Part shown: in pieces, positions 24,395 to 35,504 of the stretch
Layout: every line of letters begins with the position of its first letter
How positions within the stretch are numbered: the stretch's first letter is position 1
Origin: Clusia tigrina
Lineage: Eukaryota > Arthropoda > Insecta > Diptera > Clusiidae
Assembly (NCBI GenBank): GCA_920105625.2
Contig: OV050030.1
Span: 149,709,488-149,773,487 of the forward strand
Length of the DNA: 64,000 bases
Direction of reading: 5' to 3'
Made by a program: the position numbers and the translations under genes
Notes under the pieces: model-generated
Told to the model about the DNA's origin: nothing
What the model saw: only the letters and a program-made list of their open reading frames with translations
Databases searched by the model: none

Positions 24395-25976
24395 AATTTG
24401 AATTATCTGTTCTTCCATTAACTTAGGAACCACCATCAATTCTCTATTGTGATCTTTATCACATGATGATCTTTTATATCATGATGAATATAATAATGTT
24501 CTTAACTGGAAATCTCTAATATTCGGCGTATAGGACGAGTCCATTTATCGCCTAATTGAGCTTCTTTCAGCCTGTGCTGTAGTGAGTCATTTATCAGCAT
24601 GCAACTTAGTCCGCTAAGTGTATCAGCATGCTTTATTTGCGTTCCAGTGTAATTGAACTCCTGAAAGGACATTGCCCACCTAGCGACTAGCGTCGGTATG
24701 TCTTTCTTCTTTAAAGTCATTGCAAATCGTTGCAATCTGTCATTATTTAAAATGGTAGTCCCAAAATGTAATCTCTCCATTTCTTAAGAGCCTCCACTAT
24801 CGCCAGGACGTCAAGCTCATAAGAGTGGTGGTTTTCTTTCGATGGTTTTGTCTTTCGGCTCATGTACATTACCAGGTGAAACTGTTGGTCCTCAGGCTCT
24901 TGCTGTAAAAGAACAACCCCACATTTACAGGCATCTGTATGAGTTTCTGTGACGCCTTTCGGATCATACATCTTCAACACCGGAGATTATACAAGAGCTG
25001 CCTTAAGTTGCTGAAAAGCGATAGTTTGCTCATCTCTGCATTTAAAATGTACATTTTTCCGCAGTAAATTAATCATGGGTTTGCCATTAGTGCGTAATTC
25101 TTAATGAATATACGAAAGTATGATGATGAGTCCCACATAGCTTTGAACTCCCTTTTGATCCTTGAGTATTTGTTGTTTTTGATTATATAACCGAGAAAGT
25201 CTACCTTGCCTTTCAGAAAACTAAATTGTTTCCACCTTATACGCAGCCTGCCTTTGCCGCTACATCAAAACCTTTCTTAGCCATCTCACTCGACTGCTGA
25301 TGGAATGATCATATCAACTATGTAATGAATGATAGTCCCGTTATTAATCAACTCTCTGTATATTGCGTTTATGTACCTGCAAAAAACTGCGGGCGAATTC
25401 GATATTCCGAATGGCACATAAAGAAATTCGTACAGACCCTTGTTTATCACAAATGCCGTGTATTTTCGTGAACTTTCTTCCATGGGAACATGAAAAAATC
25501 AATTTTCTAAGTCTAATATCGTATACACCTTACACCCCTACAATCTTTCAACCACCTCGTCCATTAGGGACATGGGAAAATTGTCACGTACAACTTCTCG
25601 TTTAGTTTCCCATAGGCATAACAAATTCATTTGGATCTGTCTTTCAAACATATTTAACTTCTAATGAACGACTTCTCTGCCGCTCTCAAGAGCTGTTTAG
25701 CGTAAATAGACTTGTAAACCTCGGTCCACCCTACAGTTTCTGCATTTTCCTCGAATTGGTCCACCCATTGATTAACATCAAAATTGTCTGTTCCATTAAA
25801 TAATGCTAAGCTGTCTTGAATATTTTTCAAAGTAAAAATTTGGACCTGCAACTGGCCTTGAGCTGACATCAATCGTTTCCCTCATGACGACACCGACTCA
25901 AAATCATTTTCTTCCTCTTCTTCATCATCGTTCAGTAACTTGTCATGTTTTGAGAAGTCTGTGAAGACCTAAATTT
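24395..25976 (-). pseudogene. Gypsy element G, unit 2 copy (integrase lost)
   Basis: Counterpart of 10906-12426: RNase H (24980-24747), RT piece (25483-25286), gag N-part (25872-25654). Integrase is gone, removed together with the end of element E's right LTR; the join at 24394/24395 shares one C. About 46 bp present near 11680 in unit 1 is missing near 25170. Right of 25872 the minus strand continues with an acidic Glu-rich stretch, probably the true N-terminal part of gag, up to the LTR at 25977. Confidence 0.8.
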
Positions 25977-26690
25977 TGTAACAATTAAAGGTCACACAAA
26001 ATACAGCCCTCACCATATATGCTCGAACATGACACAACGCCGAAATACGGGAATTCCGTATGCGCGAACACGACACAGTGCCGAAATACAGGACTTGTCG
26101 ATGCTCGCATGAAAAAATTTATAAAAGGCCGGTGCACAGAGGAACCGGTCTCTTGTGTTTTCAACAGCGGCGGCGACAACAGCGGACGAGCAGGCGCTCT
26201 TGTGATTTCAACAGCAGCGGCGACAACAGCGGACGAGCAGGCGCTCTTGTGATTTCAACAGCGGCGGCGACAACAGCGAACGAGCAGGCGAGTAAGTGGG
26301 TATAGTATTCGCGGACAGTGGCGACCACGGCAGACAGTTCCTGACTTTTGAGACTTCTTACATGATTGGTGGTGTGAGGTTTTAACCGACATCACTACCA
26401 CGTAAGAGAGTGCTCCACCCTAGGCGAAGTTAACGCGAGGTTTTAACCGGCGTTTAACTTCAAAGCAGCTATTGCTTCTACGTCTGCCACTACCCCACTT
26501 CACCGCAATTTGACGAAGCGGAGAGTATACAGGATTTAGTTATAATTAGTTTAAGATGAAGTTATAATTTACTGAATAATAAAAGAAAGTAAAACAAACT
26601 ACATCAAACTTGTTGTGTTAAGGTCAATAAAATAAATATTGTACAGGACTCTGGGAAGACTGAGCGTACCCCAGCTAGAGATTCCTTACA
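25977..26690 (+). repeat. Solo LTR candidate
   Basis: 714 bp bounded by TGTAAC...CCTTACA (inverted TGTAA/TTACA). On the plus strand there is a TATA-like TTTATAAAAGG near 26118 and an AATAAA near 26629, in the order expected for an LTR. No target-site duplication is seen (ATTT left, AGTC right), so it may be a broken or recombined end. The call is inferred from form only. Confidence 0.55.
26162..26291 (+). repeat. 46-bp tandem repeat, about 3 copies
   Basis: Units start at about 26162, 26208 and 26254, each containing CAACAGCGGCGGCGAC and GACGAGCAGGCG. It lies downstream of the TATA-like site in the LTR candidate. It is unusually GC-rich for this window. Confidence 0.85.
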
Positions 26691-26858
26691 AGTCTTTCCT
26701 TCAGATCTTTCTTCCGCCTAATCAAACAATCGCTGGTTAAATTAAAATAATTAGCTTTATTTAATTATTGTTATTTACACATTTATTATTATTATTATTA
26801 TTGACAGGCTAAAAGAACACCGCGACCTAAAAGATCTATTGTGCAGCCTCGTACCCAA

Positions 26859-29066
26859 CTAAAACAGTCCTAGACTGTTTATAAATCTCGTAACTGCTGT
26901 GGGCTTAATTTTAACTAGGTGATTTGGAGATATGAACCCACTGCCTAGGTACTTATGTCTGCGTCTTGCCACCGCTGGGCAAGTGCATAGAATGTGTTCT
27001 GCCGTTTCCTGCTCCTCTTGACAGAGTCGACAAGAATCGTCTTCTACCACGCCTATTTTCTTCAGGTGGTAATTTAGTTTACAGTGTCCTGTTAAAAGTT
27101 CAGTGTATAGTTTGATGTCATTTCTGCTGAGGTTTAAAGAAGCATCTACCCTGATGTGTTCAGGATCAATGAGTAGTCTCGACTGCCGCATGCCTTTTTG
27201 GGCTCTCCAGTAGTTTAGCAGACTTCGTTTTTCCTGTTCGCACAACAAGTTATTTGTGAAGCTACTGTTTACCCCACAGAAGGGTTCTGGGCCTATAAAG
27301 GCAGTGTCTGCACCCTTTTTTGCTAAAGAATCTGCCATTTCGTTGCCCTCATGTCCCTCGTGTCCCGGTACCCACATTAGCGTAACAGAGTTTCTCGCTG
27401 CTAGGGTATTGAGAAGTTTACAGCATTCCCAGACCAGCTTTGATTGGAATGAGAAGTTTATTAATGATTTTAGAGCTGCCTGGCTATCTGAGAGTATGCA
27501 TATTTTGGTGTTGCGTGTACCCCTGCGTAGACATTCTCTAGCACATAACTCTAAAGCGTGGACCTCCGCCTGAAAAATGGAAGCTGTTTTTCGCATTGCA
27601 ATTGCTTTTTGGAAATTTGGCCCTACAATTCCAGCTCCTGCACTGCCATCTCCCATTTTGGACCCATCTGTATACCACAACTGAGAGTCCTGTTTTATTG
27701 TTATTTCCTTGTTTCTCCAAGCTGAACGGTCACTGATGACCACTTTGAATTGCTTTGAGAAGTCTAATTTTCTGTCCATTTTGTCGAAGACCATGAGGCA
27801 CGGAGAATTCCAGACAGTGTCCAGAATCTTTGCGTGCCCCGAAAGGTTGCCTTCTTTAAGATGGGCTAGATTAGGTAGCCTTAGGGCCGCGCTGGGCGCC
27901 ATCCTTTTAACTACAAGGTGTAGAGGAGTCAGTCCAGTGATCACTCCCAAAGCTAGTGTGGGGCACGTTCTCATTGCTCCCGTCACACTCAAACAGGCTA
28001 TACGGTGAATCTTGTTAAGAGTCCTCTGAGCTCCTGTTTGGTTGACTTTTGGCCACCATACCAACGACGCATATGTAATCATTGGTACTATTATTGTTTT
28101 ATATGACCACGCCATCATTTTTGGCCGTAGTCCCCATGTTTTACCGTACAGCCTCTGGCAAGCATAGGTTGCTCTTAAGGCTTTACTAGTTATGTATGAT
28201 AAGTGGTTTTTCCAAGTTAGAGTTTTGTCCAGGATTACTCCCAGATATTTCATTTCATTGGACATTGTTAAGTTTGTGGTCCCTAAACTTAAGGTCCCCA
28301 GATTCAGTTTCCTTCTTTTGGTGAAGGGTACCACGTTTGTTTTATTCGGATTTATCGATAGGCCTTTCTCCTGACACCAGTTTTGAGTGATGTCAAGAGC
28401 CAGTTGCATGCGATCTGTTATGGTAGAGTCAAACTTGCCTCTGACCATAATTACCAAATCATCCGCAAAGCCCTGAACTTCGTATCCGAGGTCATTCAGA
28501 GTTTGTAAGAGCTCGTCGATAACCAATAACCATAGAAGTGGCGATAGGACGCCCCCCTGGGGACATCCTTTGGTTGACCTGACAATTTGCTTTGCTGTCC
28601 CTGTTTCAAAGATTGTCGTTCTGTTTTTCAGCATATTGAGAACCCATGTTATGATCAGTCTTTGTATACCTTTCCTGTTCATCCCCTCCTCAATTGATCT
28701 GAAAGTAGCATTGTCAAAAGCCCCCGTAATGTCAACCGATGTACAGAGAGCTATTTCTTTACCCTCAAACGCCTTTTCAATTTTGCTTGTTAAGCTATGT
28801 ATGGCTGTCTCAGTCGATTTGCCTGATTGGTAAGCGTATTGGTCAATATGAAGAGGAGAATCTTTAAGATAAGTTTCCCTGATATATTGGTCCAGAATTT
28901 TTTCCATAACTTTTAGCAGGAATGACGTCAGGCTAATGGGCCGATAGGCTTTTGGCGTGTGGTCCGCCTTTTTGCCTGCTTTCGGTATGAAAGCCACAAT
29001 AGCCTTCGTCCAAGGTTTGGGCACTATACCTAGTTCCAGGCTTATCCTGAAAATGTTTGTTAGCAC
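26859..29066 (-). CDS. I-type LINE RT and RNase H (ORF2, C-terminal 735 aa)
   Basis: Open frame with RT blocks KAYRPISLTSFLLKVMEK, the DITGAFDNA block, GCPQGGVLSPLLW and the catalytic FADD (QGFADDLVIM). RNase H begins YTDGSKMGDGSAGAG, with ELCAREC, SDSQAALKSL and WVPGHEGHEGNEMAD carrying the expected acidic residues and His. A CCHC-like CRLCQEEQETAEHILCTC follows near the C-terminus. RT primes on nicked target DNA and copies the LINE RNA. The frame actually continues upstream to 29609 with one stop at 29202, so the 735-aa start is only the first Met after that stop. Confidence 0.92.
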   Translation of the reverse strand: MLTNIFRISLELGIVPKPWTKAIVAFIPKAGKKADHTPKAYRPISLTSFLLKVMEKILDQYIRETYLKDSPLHIDQYAYQSGKSTETAIHSLTSKIEKAFEGKEIALCTSVDITGAFDNATFRSIEEGMNRKGIQRLIITWVLNMLKNRTTIFETGTAKQIVRSTKGCPQGGVLSPLLWLLVIDELLQTLNDLGYEVQGFADDLVIMVRGKFDSTITDRMQLALDITQNWCQEKGLSINPNKTNVVPFTKRRKLNLGTLSLGTTNLTMSNEMKYLGVILDKTLTWKNHLSYITSKALRATYACQRLYGKTWGLRPKMMAWSYKTIIVPMITYASLVWWPKVNQTGAQRTLNKIHRIACLSVTGAMRTCPTLALGVITGLTPLHLVVKRMAPSAALRLPNLAHLKEGNLSGHAKILDTVWNSPCLMVFDKMDRKLDFSKQFKVVISDRSAWRNKEITIKQDSQLWYTDGSKMGDGSAGAGIVGPNFQKAIAMRKTASIFQAEVHALELCARECLRRGTRNTKICILSDSQAALKSLINFSFQSKLVWECCKLLNTLAARNSVTLMWVPGHEGHEGNEMADSLAKKGADTAFIGPEPFCGVNSSFTNNLLCEQEKRSLLNYWRAQKGMRQSRLLIDPEHIRVDASLNLSRNDIKLYTELLTGHCKLNYHLKKIGVVEDDSCRLCQEEQETAEHILCTCPAVARRRHKYLGSGFISPNHLVKIKPTAVTRFINSLGLF

Positions 29067-29201
29067 AGGTGCTAATACATCAACACCTTGCCGAAGTAGG
29101 CACGGTTGTATATTATCGAAACCTGGCGATTTGAATGGTCTAAAAGTGGAGATAGCCCATTTGGTTTTATTGACGGTGAAGATTCTGCGAGCCAGTGAGA
29201 G

Positions 29202-30179
29202 TTACCTCCGTGTAGGCATCAAGAAACGAGTATTCTCGATGATTTCACTATCCTCTCTGCTAGTGGCACAGCCTGGAAAGTGAGTGTCCAACAAAAGCTG
29301 TCCCGTCTCTTCCAGGCTCTCCGTAAAATTTCCGTCAGGCTTCTTGAGTGTAGAAAGTCCGTTTGAGTGATCTTTATTGAGTGATTTCTGGAGTCGGGTA
29401 GCTGCTGGGAGGGTTTCAATCTCCTCACAGTATTTTTTCCATGAGTCTCTCTTAGATCTTCTCAACTCATTATTATAGGCCGTTAAGGCACTTCTATAAG
29501 ATGCCCAGTCACCATTAGACTTGGCCCTATTAAAGAGTTGACGGGCTTTTTTGCGCAAAACATTTAGCTCCCCGCTCCACCAGGGTACGTTCCTAGAACG
29601 TTTCTTCACAACTAAATTGCAGCTACTTTCAAAAGCCTCGATTATTATATTATTTAATTTGTTAACTTCAAGATCTAGTTCCTGAGAGTTACTTATTTTT
29701 TCACTAAGGCACGCAATATTTTGCTCTAAGTAAAATTTCTCATTTCGAAGGTGCCTCCAATCTCCCCCCCCAGATCAAAGCAAATGTACCTATGGTCCGA
29801 CAAGGAGACCTCATTAAGCACCCTCCAATTAGAAATGTTATTTGATATGAATGCGCTAGTTAGGGTGAGATCTAACACCTCCCCCCTTATCGCATTCATA
29901 AAGGTAGGCTCGTCACCCCTATTTACCACCACCAGATTGTTTGTCGTAATAAAATCAAGAAGTGACTCACCTCGCCCGTTCGTGTCCGTGCTTCCCCATA
30001 CCGTGTGGTGCGCGTTTGCGTCGCAGCACACCACCCACTGTAGACTGCGAGTGCGACAGTACTCCGTAAGCTGCTGGAGCTCGCGCGATACCGCGTCCTC
30101 TGTGTCGCCAGGTAAGTACATGGAGGCCAGGACTACCGTTCTCTTCCCTTTGGAACTAGGCACTTCTGCCTGTACTGCC
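29202..30179 (-). pseudogene. I-type LINE endonuclease and RT N-terminal region
   Basis: The endonuclease part (30179-29726) shows VVCCDANAHHTVWGS and SLSDHRYI, typical of an AP-type endonuclease (catalytic Asp/Asn and His). It lies in a different frame from the next part (29609-29202, KRSRNVPWWSGELN...), so an indel lies between 29726 and 29610. The latter part joins the RT frame through a single TAA at 29202. The endonuclease N-terminus is missing. Confidence 0.85.
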
Positions 30180-30585
30180 ATTTACACATTTAATATTAGG
30201 CTTAAAGTTTACTTAGTTATTATTTGCACTTTATTTAACAAACCATTAGTCACTTTATTTAATAATGAACTTCATCACTTTGCACAATTACAAATACTGC
30301 TGCTTTGATTATAATGTCTTCGACTTTGAACAGTCTTGTCGCTTTTATAGTTTTCGAATGGTTGGAGTCGAAAATTCTACGCTATTCTCGTATTTTCTAG
30401 AAGCTACTATCCACTTCGACAGAAGTCGAGAATATTCTTTTTGATATTACCGACAGATGGTTCTTGAATAAGCTTTTATTCGAATAGTTCGCATCTTGAC
30501 TCACAGGGGGCACTCATTCTCCAGATGGGATCCTAAAAGTATGCAATCCGTTTTCACTGAGCTATCACGTTTCACTGCCCTCCGC

Positions 30586-32509
30586 TTAAACTTGTTCGTC
30601 CCGAACAAGGATAGTACTGCAACCTTTATAAGGAGATAACCTCTCTAAATGAACGACTTTCATTTTGCTCCTGGCATTTCTCGCCAACTGGATGCGGTAT
30701 ACTACATCGTTGAGCCGCTTTATCACCTTAAAAGGGCCTTCCCAGTATGTTTGCAGTTTTGGCGATAATCCCTTTTTCCTTTGCGGATTATGAAGCATAA
30801 CTAGCTGCCCTTCCTGAAATCCCTTGGAGTTTGCTCGTAGATCATATCTGGCTTTCATTTTATCACTCATCAGTTGTGTGCGCTTTCTGATGGTTCCATG
30901 AATTTCATTCAGCTGTCTTTGTTTGTCAGCTACATAACTGCTACATGAAACTTCCGTAGATGAGTAGGCACCGAATTTCAGATCTGCAGGTAATCTTATG
31001 TCACAACCGAAAATAGCCTTAGCTGGTGTTGTAGATGTTGTATCGTGAGTTGCCGATCGGTATGCCATTAAGAAGAGGGGTATGTGTTGGTCCCAATCTT
31101 TCTGGTTTCTGTCCCACGACTTTCCTTAGGTGTTCCTCAAGCGTACGATTAAATCTTTCAACCATTCCATCGGATTGTGGGTGCAAAGGGGTTGTACGAG
31201 TTTTGCGTATGCCCATCAATTCACTCATTTCCCTGAATATTGTTGACTCGAAATTTCTGCCTTGATCCGAGTGCAACTCGAGGGGAGCTCCGAATCTGCA
31301 GACCCAATTATTGATAAATGCATCTGCAACGGTCTTAGCTTCTTGATCGGGAATGGGGTATACTTCTGGCCATTTACTAAAATAGTCGATTACGACGAGA
31401 ACATATTTGTTGCCGGAATCACTAATTGGAAAGGGACCTGCTATGTCCACTGCAATACGCTCAAATGGCGCTCCCACGTTGTATAAATGCATCTTCCCCT
31501 GACTGCGACGGCTCGGTCCCTTGGCAGCTATACACTTTTCACAAGCACTAATCCAGTCAACTACCGATTGCTGGCAACCAACCCAATAAAATCGTGTTTT
31601 AATTTTCTCGACTGTTTTTGTTATTCCCAAATGTCCTCCGCTTGGCCCACTATGGTATTCCTTGAGAATTTCGCTTATTCTTGCATTGGGTACTACAATC
31701 AAGTTCTTCGTGGTTTTTCCATCTTCGCTCTCCCACAGGCGGAATAGGCATCCATCTTGCAGCTTTAAGCTATTCCATTAAGCCCAATATGCTTTAGTTA
31801 TGGGACTTTCAATCGAGATTTTGTTCCAATCAGGCCGTTTTCCTTCATTCTTACTTGATACGATTTTTGCCAAATCTAGGTCATTTCGTTGTTCTTCTTT
31901 TATCTTTTCCGCTGTCCATTCAACGTCTGGTGAAACAGCCATTAAGCGCACATCGACTACTCCTTCTTTCCCTTCAGCTTTAGAACAGTGCTTACATTCC
32001 ATACTGCAAGGACGTCGTGATAGTGCATCAGCATTCCCGTGGTTTCCACCTCTGCTATGTTCTATTGTGAAATCGTAGCTTTGGAGTCTCTCAATCCATC
32101 TCGCAACCTGACCTTCGGGATTTTTGAACTGTAATAGCCAGCGCAGAGCAGCGTGATCCGTTCTCAACAAGAACTTTTGTCCATACAGGTACTTGTTAAA
32201 GTGCTTCACGCACTGCATAACCGCCAAAAGTTCTCTCCGTGTTACACAGTAATTCCGCTCTGGCTTTGATAAGATTTTGCTGAATTAGGCTATTACTCTT
32301 TCCTTTCCGTCAATAATTTGCGACAGGACACCTCCAGTCCCAAAGCCACTTGCATCTGTATCCAAAATAAATTTTTCGCCAGGAATTGGATACGCAAGGA
32401 TCGGAGTCGTGCACAATAGCTCTTTCAATCTGTTGAATGCCTTCTCCTGCTCGCTTTTCCACTCAAAAGCACAATTTTTCCTCGTTAATGCATGCAGACT
32501 ACCAGCCAC
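30586..32509 (-). pseudogene. Gypsy B RNase H and integrase
   Basis: RNase H start in 32509-32285 (LDTDASGFGTGGVL) and the rest in 32227-31778 (RTDHAALRWLL, NADALSRR). Integrase in 31702-31019 with an HHCC finger (HLGITKTVEKIKTRFYWVGC...CEKCI), IDYFSKWPEVYP, the D-D-E residues in SDQGRNF and PQSDGMVERFNR, and C-terminal GPFKVIKRL in 31068-30586. The frame changes near 31040, 31750 and 32280. The product would insert element cDNA into the genome. Confidence 0.88.
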
Positions 32510-34115
32510 GTCTGCGAAGCTTGGAACAAAGCGTCTGTAATAGGTGCAAAGAAGCTGCGTAGCTCATGCAAACTAGTTGGTCTTGGCCACTCCCTTACTG
32601 AGTCTATCTTATCTGGATCTGTGTGTACTCCTTCAGGTGTGACTTTATGTCCAAAGTACTTGACTTCTTTCTTGAAGAACGAGCATTTCTTTGCGCTCAA
32701 CTTCAACCCTGAAGCTCCTAATCGCATCAATACTTCTTCCAAATTCTTCAAGTGGTCCTCGAAGTCCTTTCCCATAACGATGATGTCATCTAGGTACACC
32801 AGACACTTTTTCCAGTGGAGACCCTTTAGCACATGTTCCATTAGGCGTTCAAATGTAGCTGGAGCATTACACAGACCGAATGGCATCACCAAAAATTGCC
32901 ATAGTCCATCGCCGGCACTGAATGCTGTCTTTTCCTTGTCTTGTTCATCTACTGCCACTTGCCAATATCCGCTTTGTAAATCCAGCGTTGAGAACCAATT
33001 TGAACCAAAAAACGTGTCCAACGTGTCGTCGATGCGAGGTAATGGATAACTATCTTTCTTCGTTACCTCATTTAGTTTACGATAATCTACACAGAAACGT
33101 GTGGCGCCATCCTTCTTCTTGACTAATACCACTGGAGAACTCCAGGGGCTCGCTGATGGCTCTATGACGTTGTTCTGATGCATTTCCTTCAGCAATACAT
33201 TCACCTCTTCTCTCTTTGCCAGAGGAACTCTTCTTGACGCTTGACGAATGGGTTTGGCATCTCCAGTGCTGATTGTGTGTTTCACCATCTTTGTTCTGTC
33301 TTCGTTTTTACCCTTTTCAGCAAATACTGACCAATGTCTTGCCAAAAGTTGGCTGGCAGTCTTCCTCTGCTCTGTGGATAAGTCTTTGCTCCATTCTTTC
33401 GTGAGATCGTCGAGTACCTTTTTATCAGCTGGTATCTTCATTTTTGTGTCTCGCGGCTGGCTTTCACAGTTTACAATTGCCGAAATTGCCCGGCAATTTC
33501 CAACTATCTGTCCTTTCTCTATGGTTTTAGCGGAATTTGCAAGATTGACCACTCTTACTGGCACTATTCTGTTCTGCTGTTCTTCTACGAGGGTTTTTCC
33601 AATGATGATGTCATCCAGTGCAAATTTTTATCCGTCTCCACAACCCACAACTTGTTCTTCTCCACATCTCCGTCCATTTTGGCCCATATGACTGCCTCTG
33701 ACTTTGCTGGGATTTTTGTCCGCCGCGATACAATGGCTTTTCGGATACCTCCATACTTATCCTCACCAACGGATAACGGTATTTCGGTGTTCGCATACAT
33801 TCGGCATTTCAAATCTAGGGTGAATCCATTCCGAATCATAAAATCCACACCTAAGATTAATTCGTCCACAATATCCGCAACTACAAACTCGTGCGTCACT
33901 GTTGTGGTGCCGATAGTTATTTTCCGTGTAACTTTTCCCAGTACCGGTGCATCATCTCCAGTTGCCGTACGCAATCTTATTCCCAGAAGCGGATCGATTC
34001 CCCGAACGAGATCCCTTCTAATTACGGAATGTGATGCACCCGTATCCAATGTTACCACTATTTTTCTACCATTTACTACGCTGTCGACAGTTAGGCTGTT
34101 GATTTTCCGTGCCAT
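32485..34115 (-). pseudogene. Gypsy B protease and reverse transcriptase
   Basis: Protease in 34115-33585: LDTGASHSVI active site and ILGVDFMI. RT in 33564-32485: FCVDYRKLNEV, STLDLQSGYWQV, MPFGLCNAPATFERLM and catalytic YLDD, then FFKKEVKYFGHKV. Protease and RT are in different frames with an indel near 33575. A further shift lies near 32550, where the thumb (a SLHELRSF segment) changes frame. Compared with element A, the same blocks occur in the same order. Confidence 0.9.
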
Positions 34116-34183
34116 CTGAGAAACGAAGATTCTGGGGCTACATGTTGTGGGAGTCAGATCAAGCCCCTCGAGACTGACTCCAT

Positions 34184-35465
34184 CTAGTTTGTCGACGGCT
34201 TTTCAACATTTTCTGATTCCCTATTTTGGAATCTGACTTGCTTTGGAGGTCTTACCGGTGAGCGTGATCTAGAACGTTTCCATCTCGATTGGCAATTACG
34301 GGCCATGTGTCCGACCTCTCCGCAGGTGAAGCATTTGCCCGTGAAACTTTGGCCGCTTTCGACTTGTACCTGACGGGCTCTGTATACTGGCTGGCACACC
34401 AAGGCTGCTCTCTCTGAAGTTAAAGCGTTAGCTACTGTCTCCATATATGTAGTTTTCGGATTAGTTATTGCAGAAGGTGTCCATCATACACCTCTCAGTG
34501 ATCTCTCCTGGGTAGGCAAGATGAGCCAACCGCTCCACTTCCGCCGCAAACTGTTGAAGAGACTCACCACTCTTTTGTACACGTGTTCGTAACTCTACTT
34601 GGTACATCTGCTTGCGATGTTCACTACTATACTTGCGCTGAACGGCGTTCATCAAGCTTTCATAGCAGTCTCGCTCACTTTCTGAGATAGTTTGAAGCAC
34701 ATCAGCGGCAGCACCTTTCAACGAAACGGTTAATGCAGCCACTTTTTCGCGAGCACTCCAACCATTTGTGCTAGCGGTAGTCTCAAACTGCATTCTGAAC
34801 ACGCTAAATGTCGTGGTTCCATCATAGGTAGGAGGCTTCAGTTTTATTGAAAATAAAGCTGGCACAGGCATTGCACCTTCCTGTAGTAGGTGAATTCTTT
34901 GCTCTAACTCGTTCTGCTTTTGCTCGTTCGCAATGAATTTTTGTTCTACAGATTTTTCGAACGATTCCTGCCGTGTCTCAATTTCACAAACCTTCCTGTC
35001 CACCATATCAGACATTTCTTTCATCTGCTGCGAGTTTTGTTCCGCTAATAGAGCAAGTCGTGTTTCACTCTGCTCTAGCCGCTGCTGCAACTTGTCATCG
35101 CTTTTCTGTAGCTGCTGTTCCAAATGTTCTTTAACATCCTCTTTGACAGCTTGTGCATTTTGCTGTAATCGCAACTGCATCTCCTCATCGGCTGCTTGAG
35201 AATTTTGTTTTAGCTGCTGCTGTATTACCAGGATAAGTGCACTCATGTCAAAGTTACCCGTGTTAGTTTCTGGGGTTCTTTCTTCGTGTCGAGGTGTCGT
35301 TGGCTCCTCACATCGGAATTCATGCTCATCGACATCTATACCCTGCTCCTCTAAAGCGCTTTTTAGTCTCACCTGCAGCTCCGCTTTAAGCCCTTGTATT
35401 TGCAAATTTAAACGCTCAAGCTCCTTCTTGAGCTGCTCCAATCTCAGTTTTTCAAATTTAACCAT
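34184..35465 (-). pseudogene. Gypsy B gag
   Basis: The N-terminal 334 codons (35465-34461) begin with a SAP-like segment (VKFEKLRLEQLKKELERLNL), then a long Gln-rich coiled coil (about residues 80-200) and the capsid region KPPTYDGTTTFSVFRMQFE...RLAHLAYPG. An indel near 34455 moves the rest into 34444-34184, which has one zinc knuckle CFTCGEVGHMARNC and an Arg/Ser-rich tail. The A and B gags share the KPPTYDG domain, but A lacks the long coiled coil in what is visible. Confidence 0.9.
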
Positions 35466-35483
35466 TGTTTATCACAGTTACAC

Positions 35484-35502
35484 AATCCCACTTCTGACAC
35501 CA
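35484..35502 (-). promoter_or_regulatory. Gypsy B primer binding site
   Basis: Same minus-strand 19-mer as at 3261-3279 (TGGTGTCAGAAGTGGGATT), two bases from the LTR end. Confidence 0.8.
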
Positions 35503-35504
35503 AT

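Larger units (their letters stand above)
12427..25881. repeat. Tandem segmental duplication, unit 2 (split by element E)
   Basis: Second copy: Helitron N-part 12427-12940, LINE 12945-13985, non-coding repeat 14020-16108, gypsy G remainder 24395-25881. Element E (16112-24394) interrupts it. The equivalent of unit 1 positions about 10096-10905 is absent, lost with part of E's right LTR. Unit 2 retains about 605 bp (about 14395-14995) that unit 1 lacks. Confidence 0.85.
26786..30179 (-). mobile_element. I-type LINE inserted in the LTR of gypsy B
   Basis: A minus-strand non-LTR element with endonuclease, RT and RNase H. It is flanked by a perfect 13-bp duplication ATTTACACATTTA (26773-26785 and 30180-30192). 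The 3' tail is a (TAA)n run at about 26786-26802. An RNase H domain plus a TAA tail fits the I/LOA group. The 5' end is truncated within the endonuclease. Confidence 0.9.
26719..30574 (-). repeat. Left (3') LTR of gypsy B in two pieces
   Basis: 26719-26785 plus 30180-30574, matching 35608-36117 with small differences (for example a block of about 57 bp near 35740 is shorter here, and about 35 bp near 35825 is absent). Interrupted by the LINE at 26786-30179. The 29 bp before it (26690-26718) has no match that I can see. Confidence 0.85.

Noticed and set aside
25985..26305. Overlapping ORFs over the 46-bp repeats
   Set aside because: Several frames are open only because of the GC-rich repeat; no start context or domain.
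32492..34119. Plus-strand ORFs of 147-185 aa
   Set aside because: Antisense shadows of gypsy B protease and RT.
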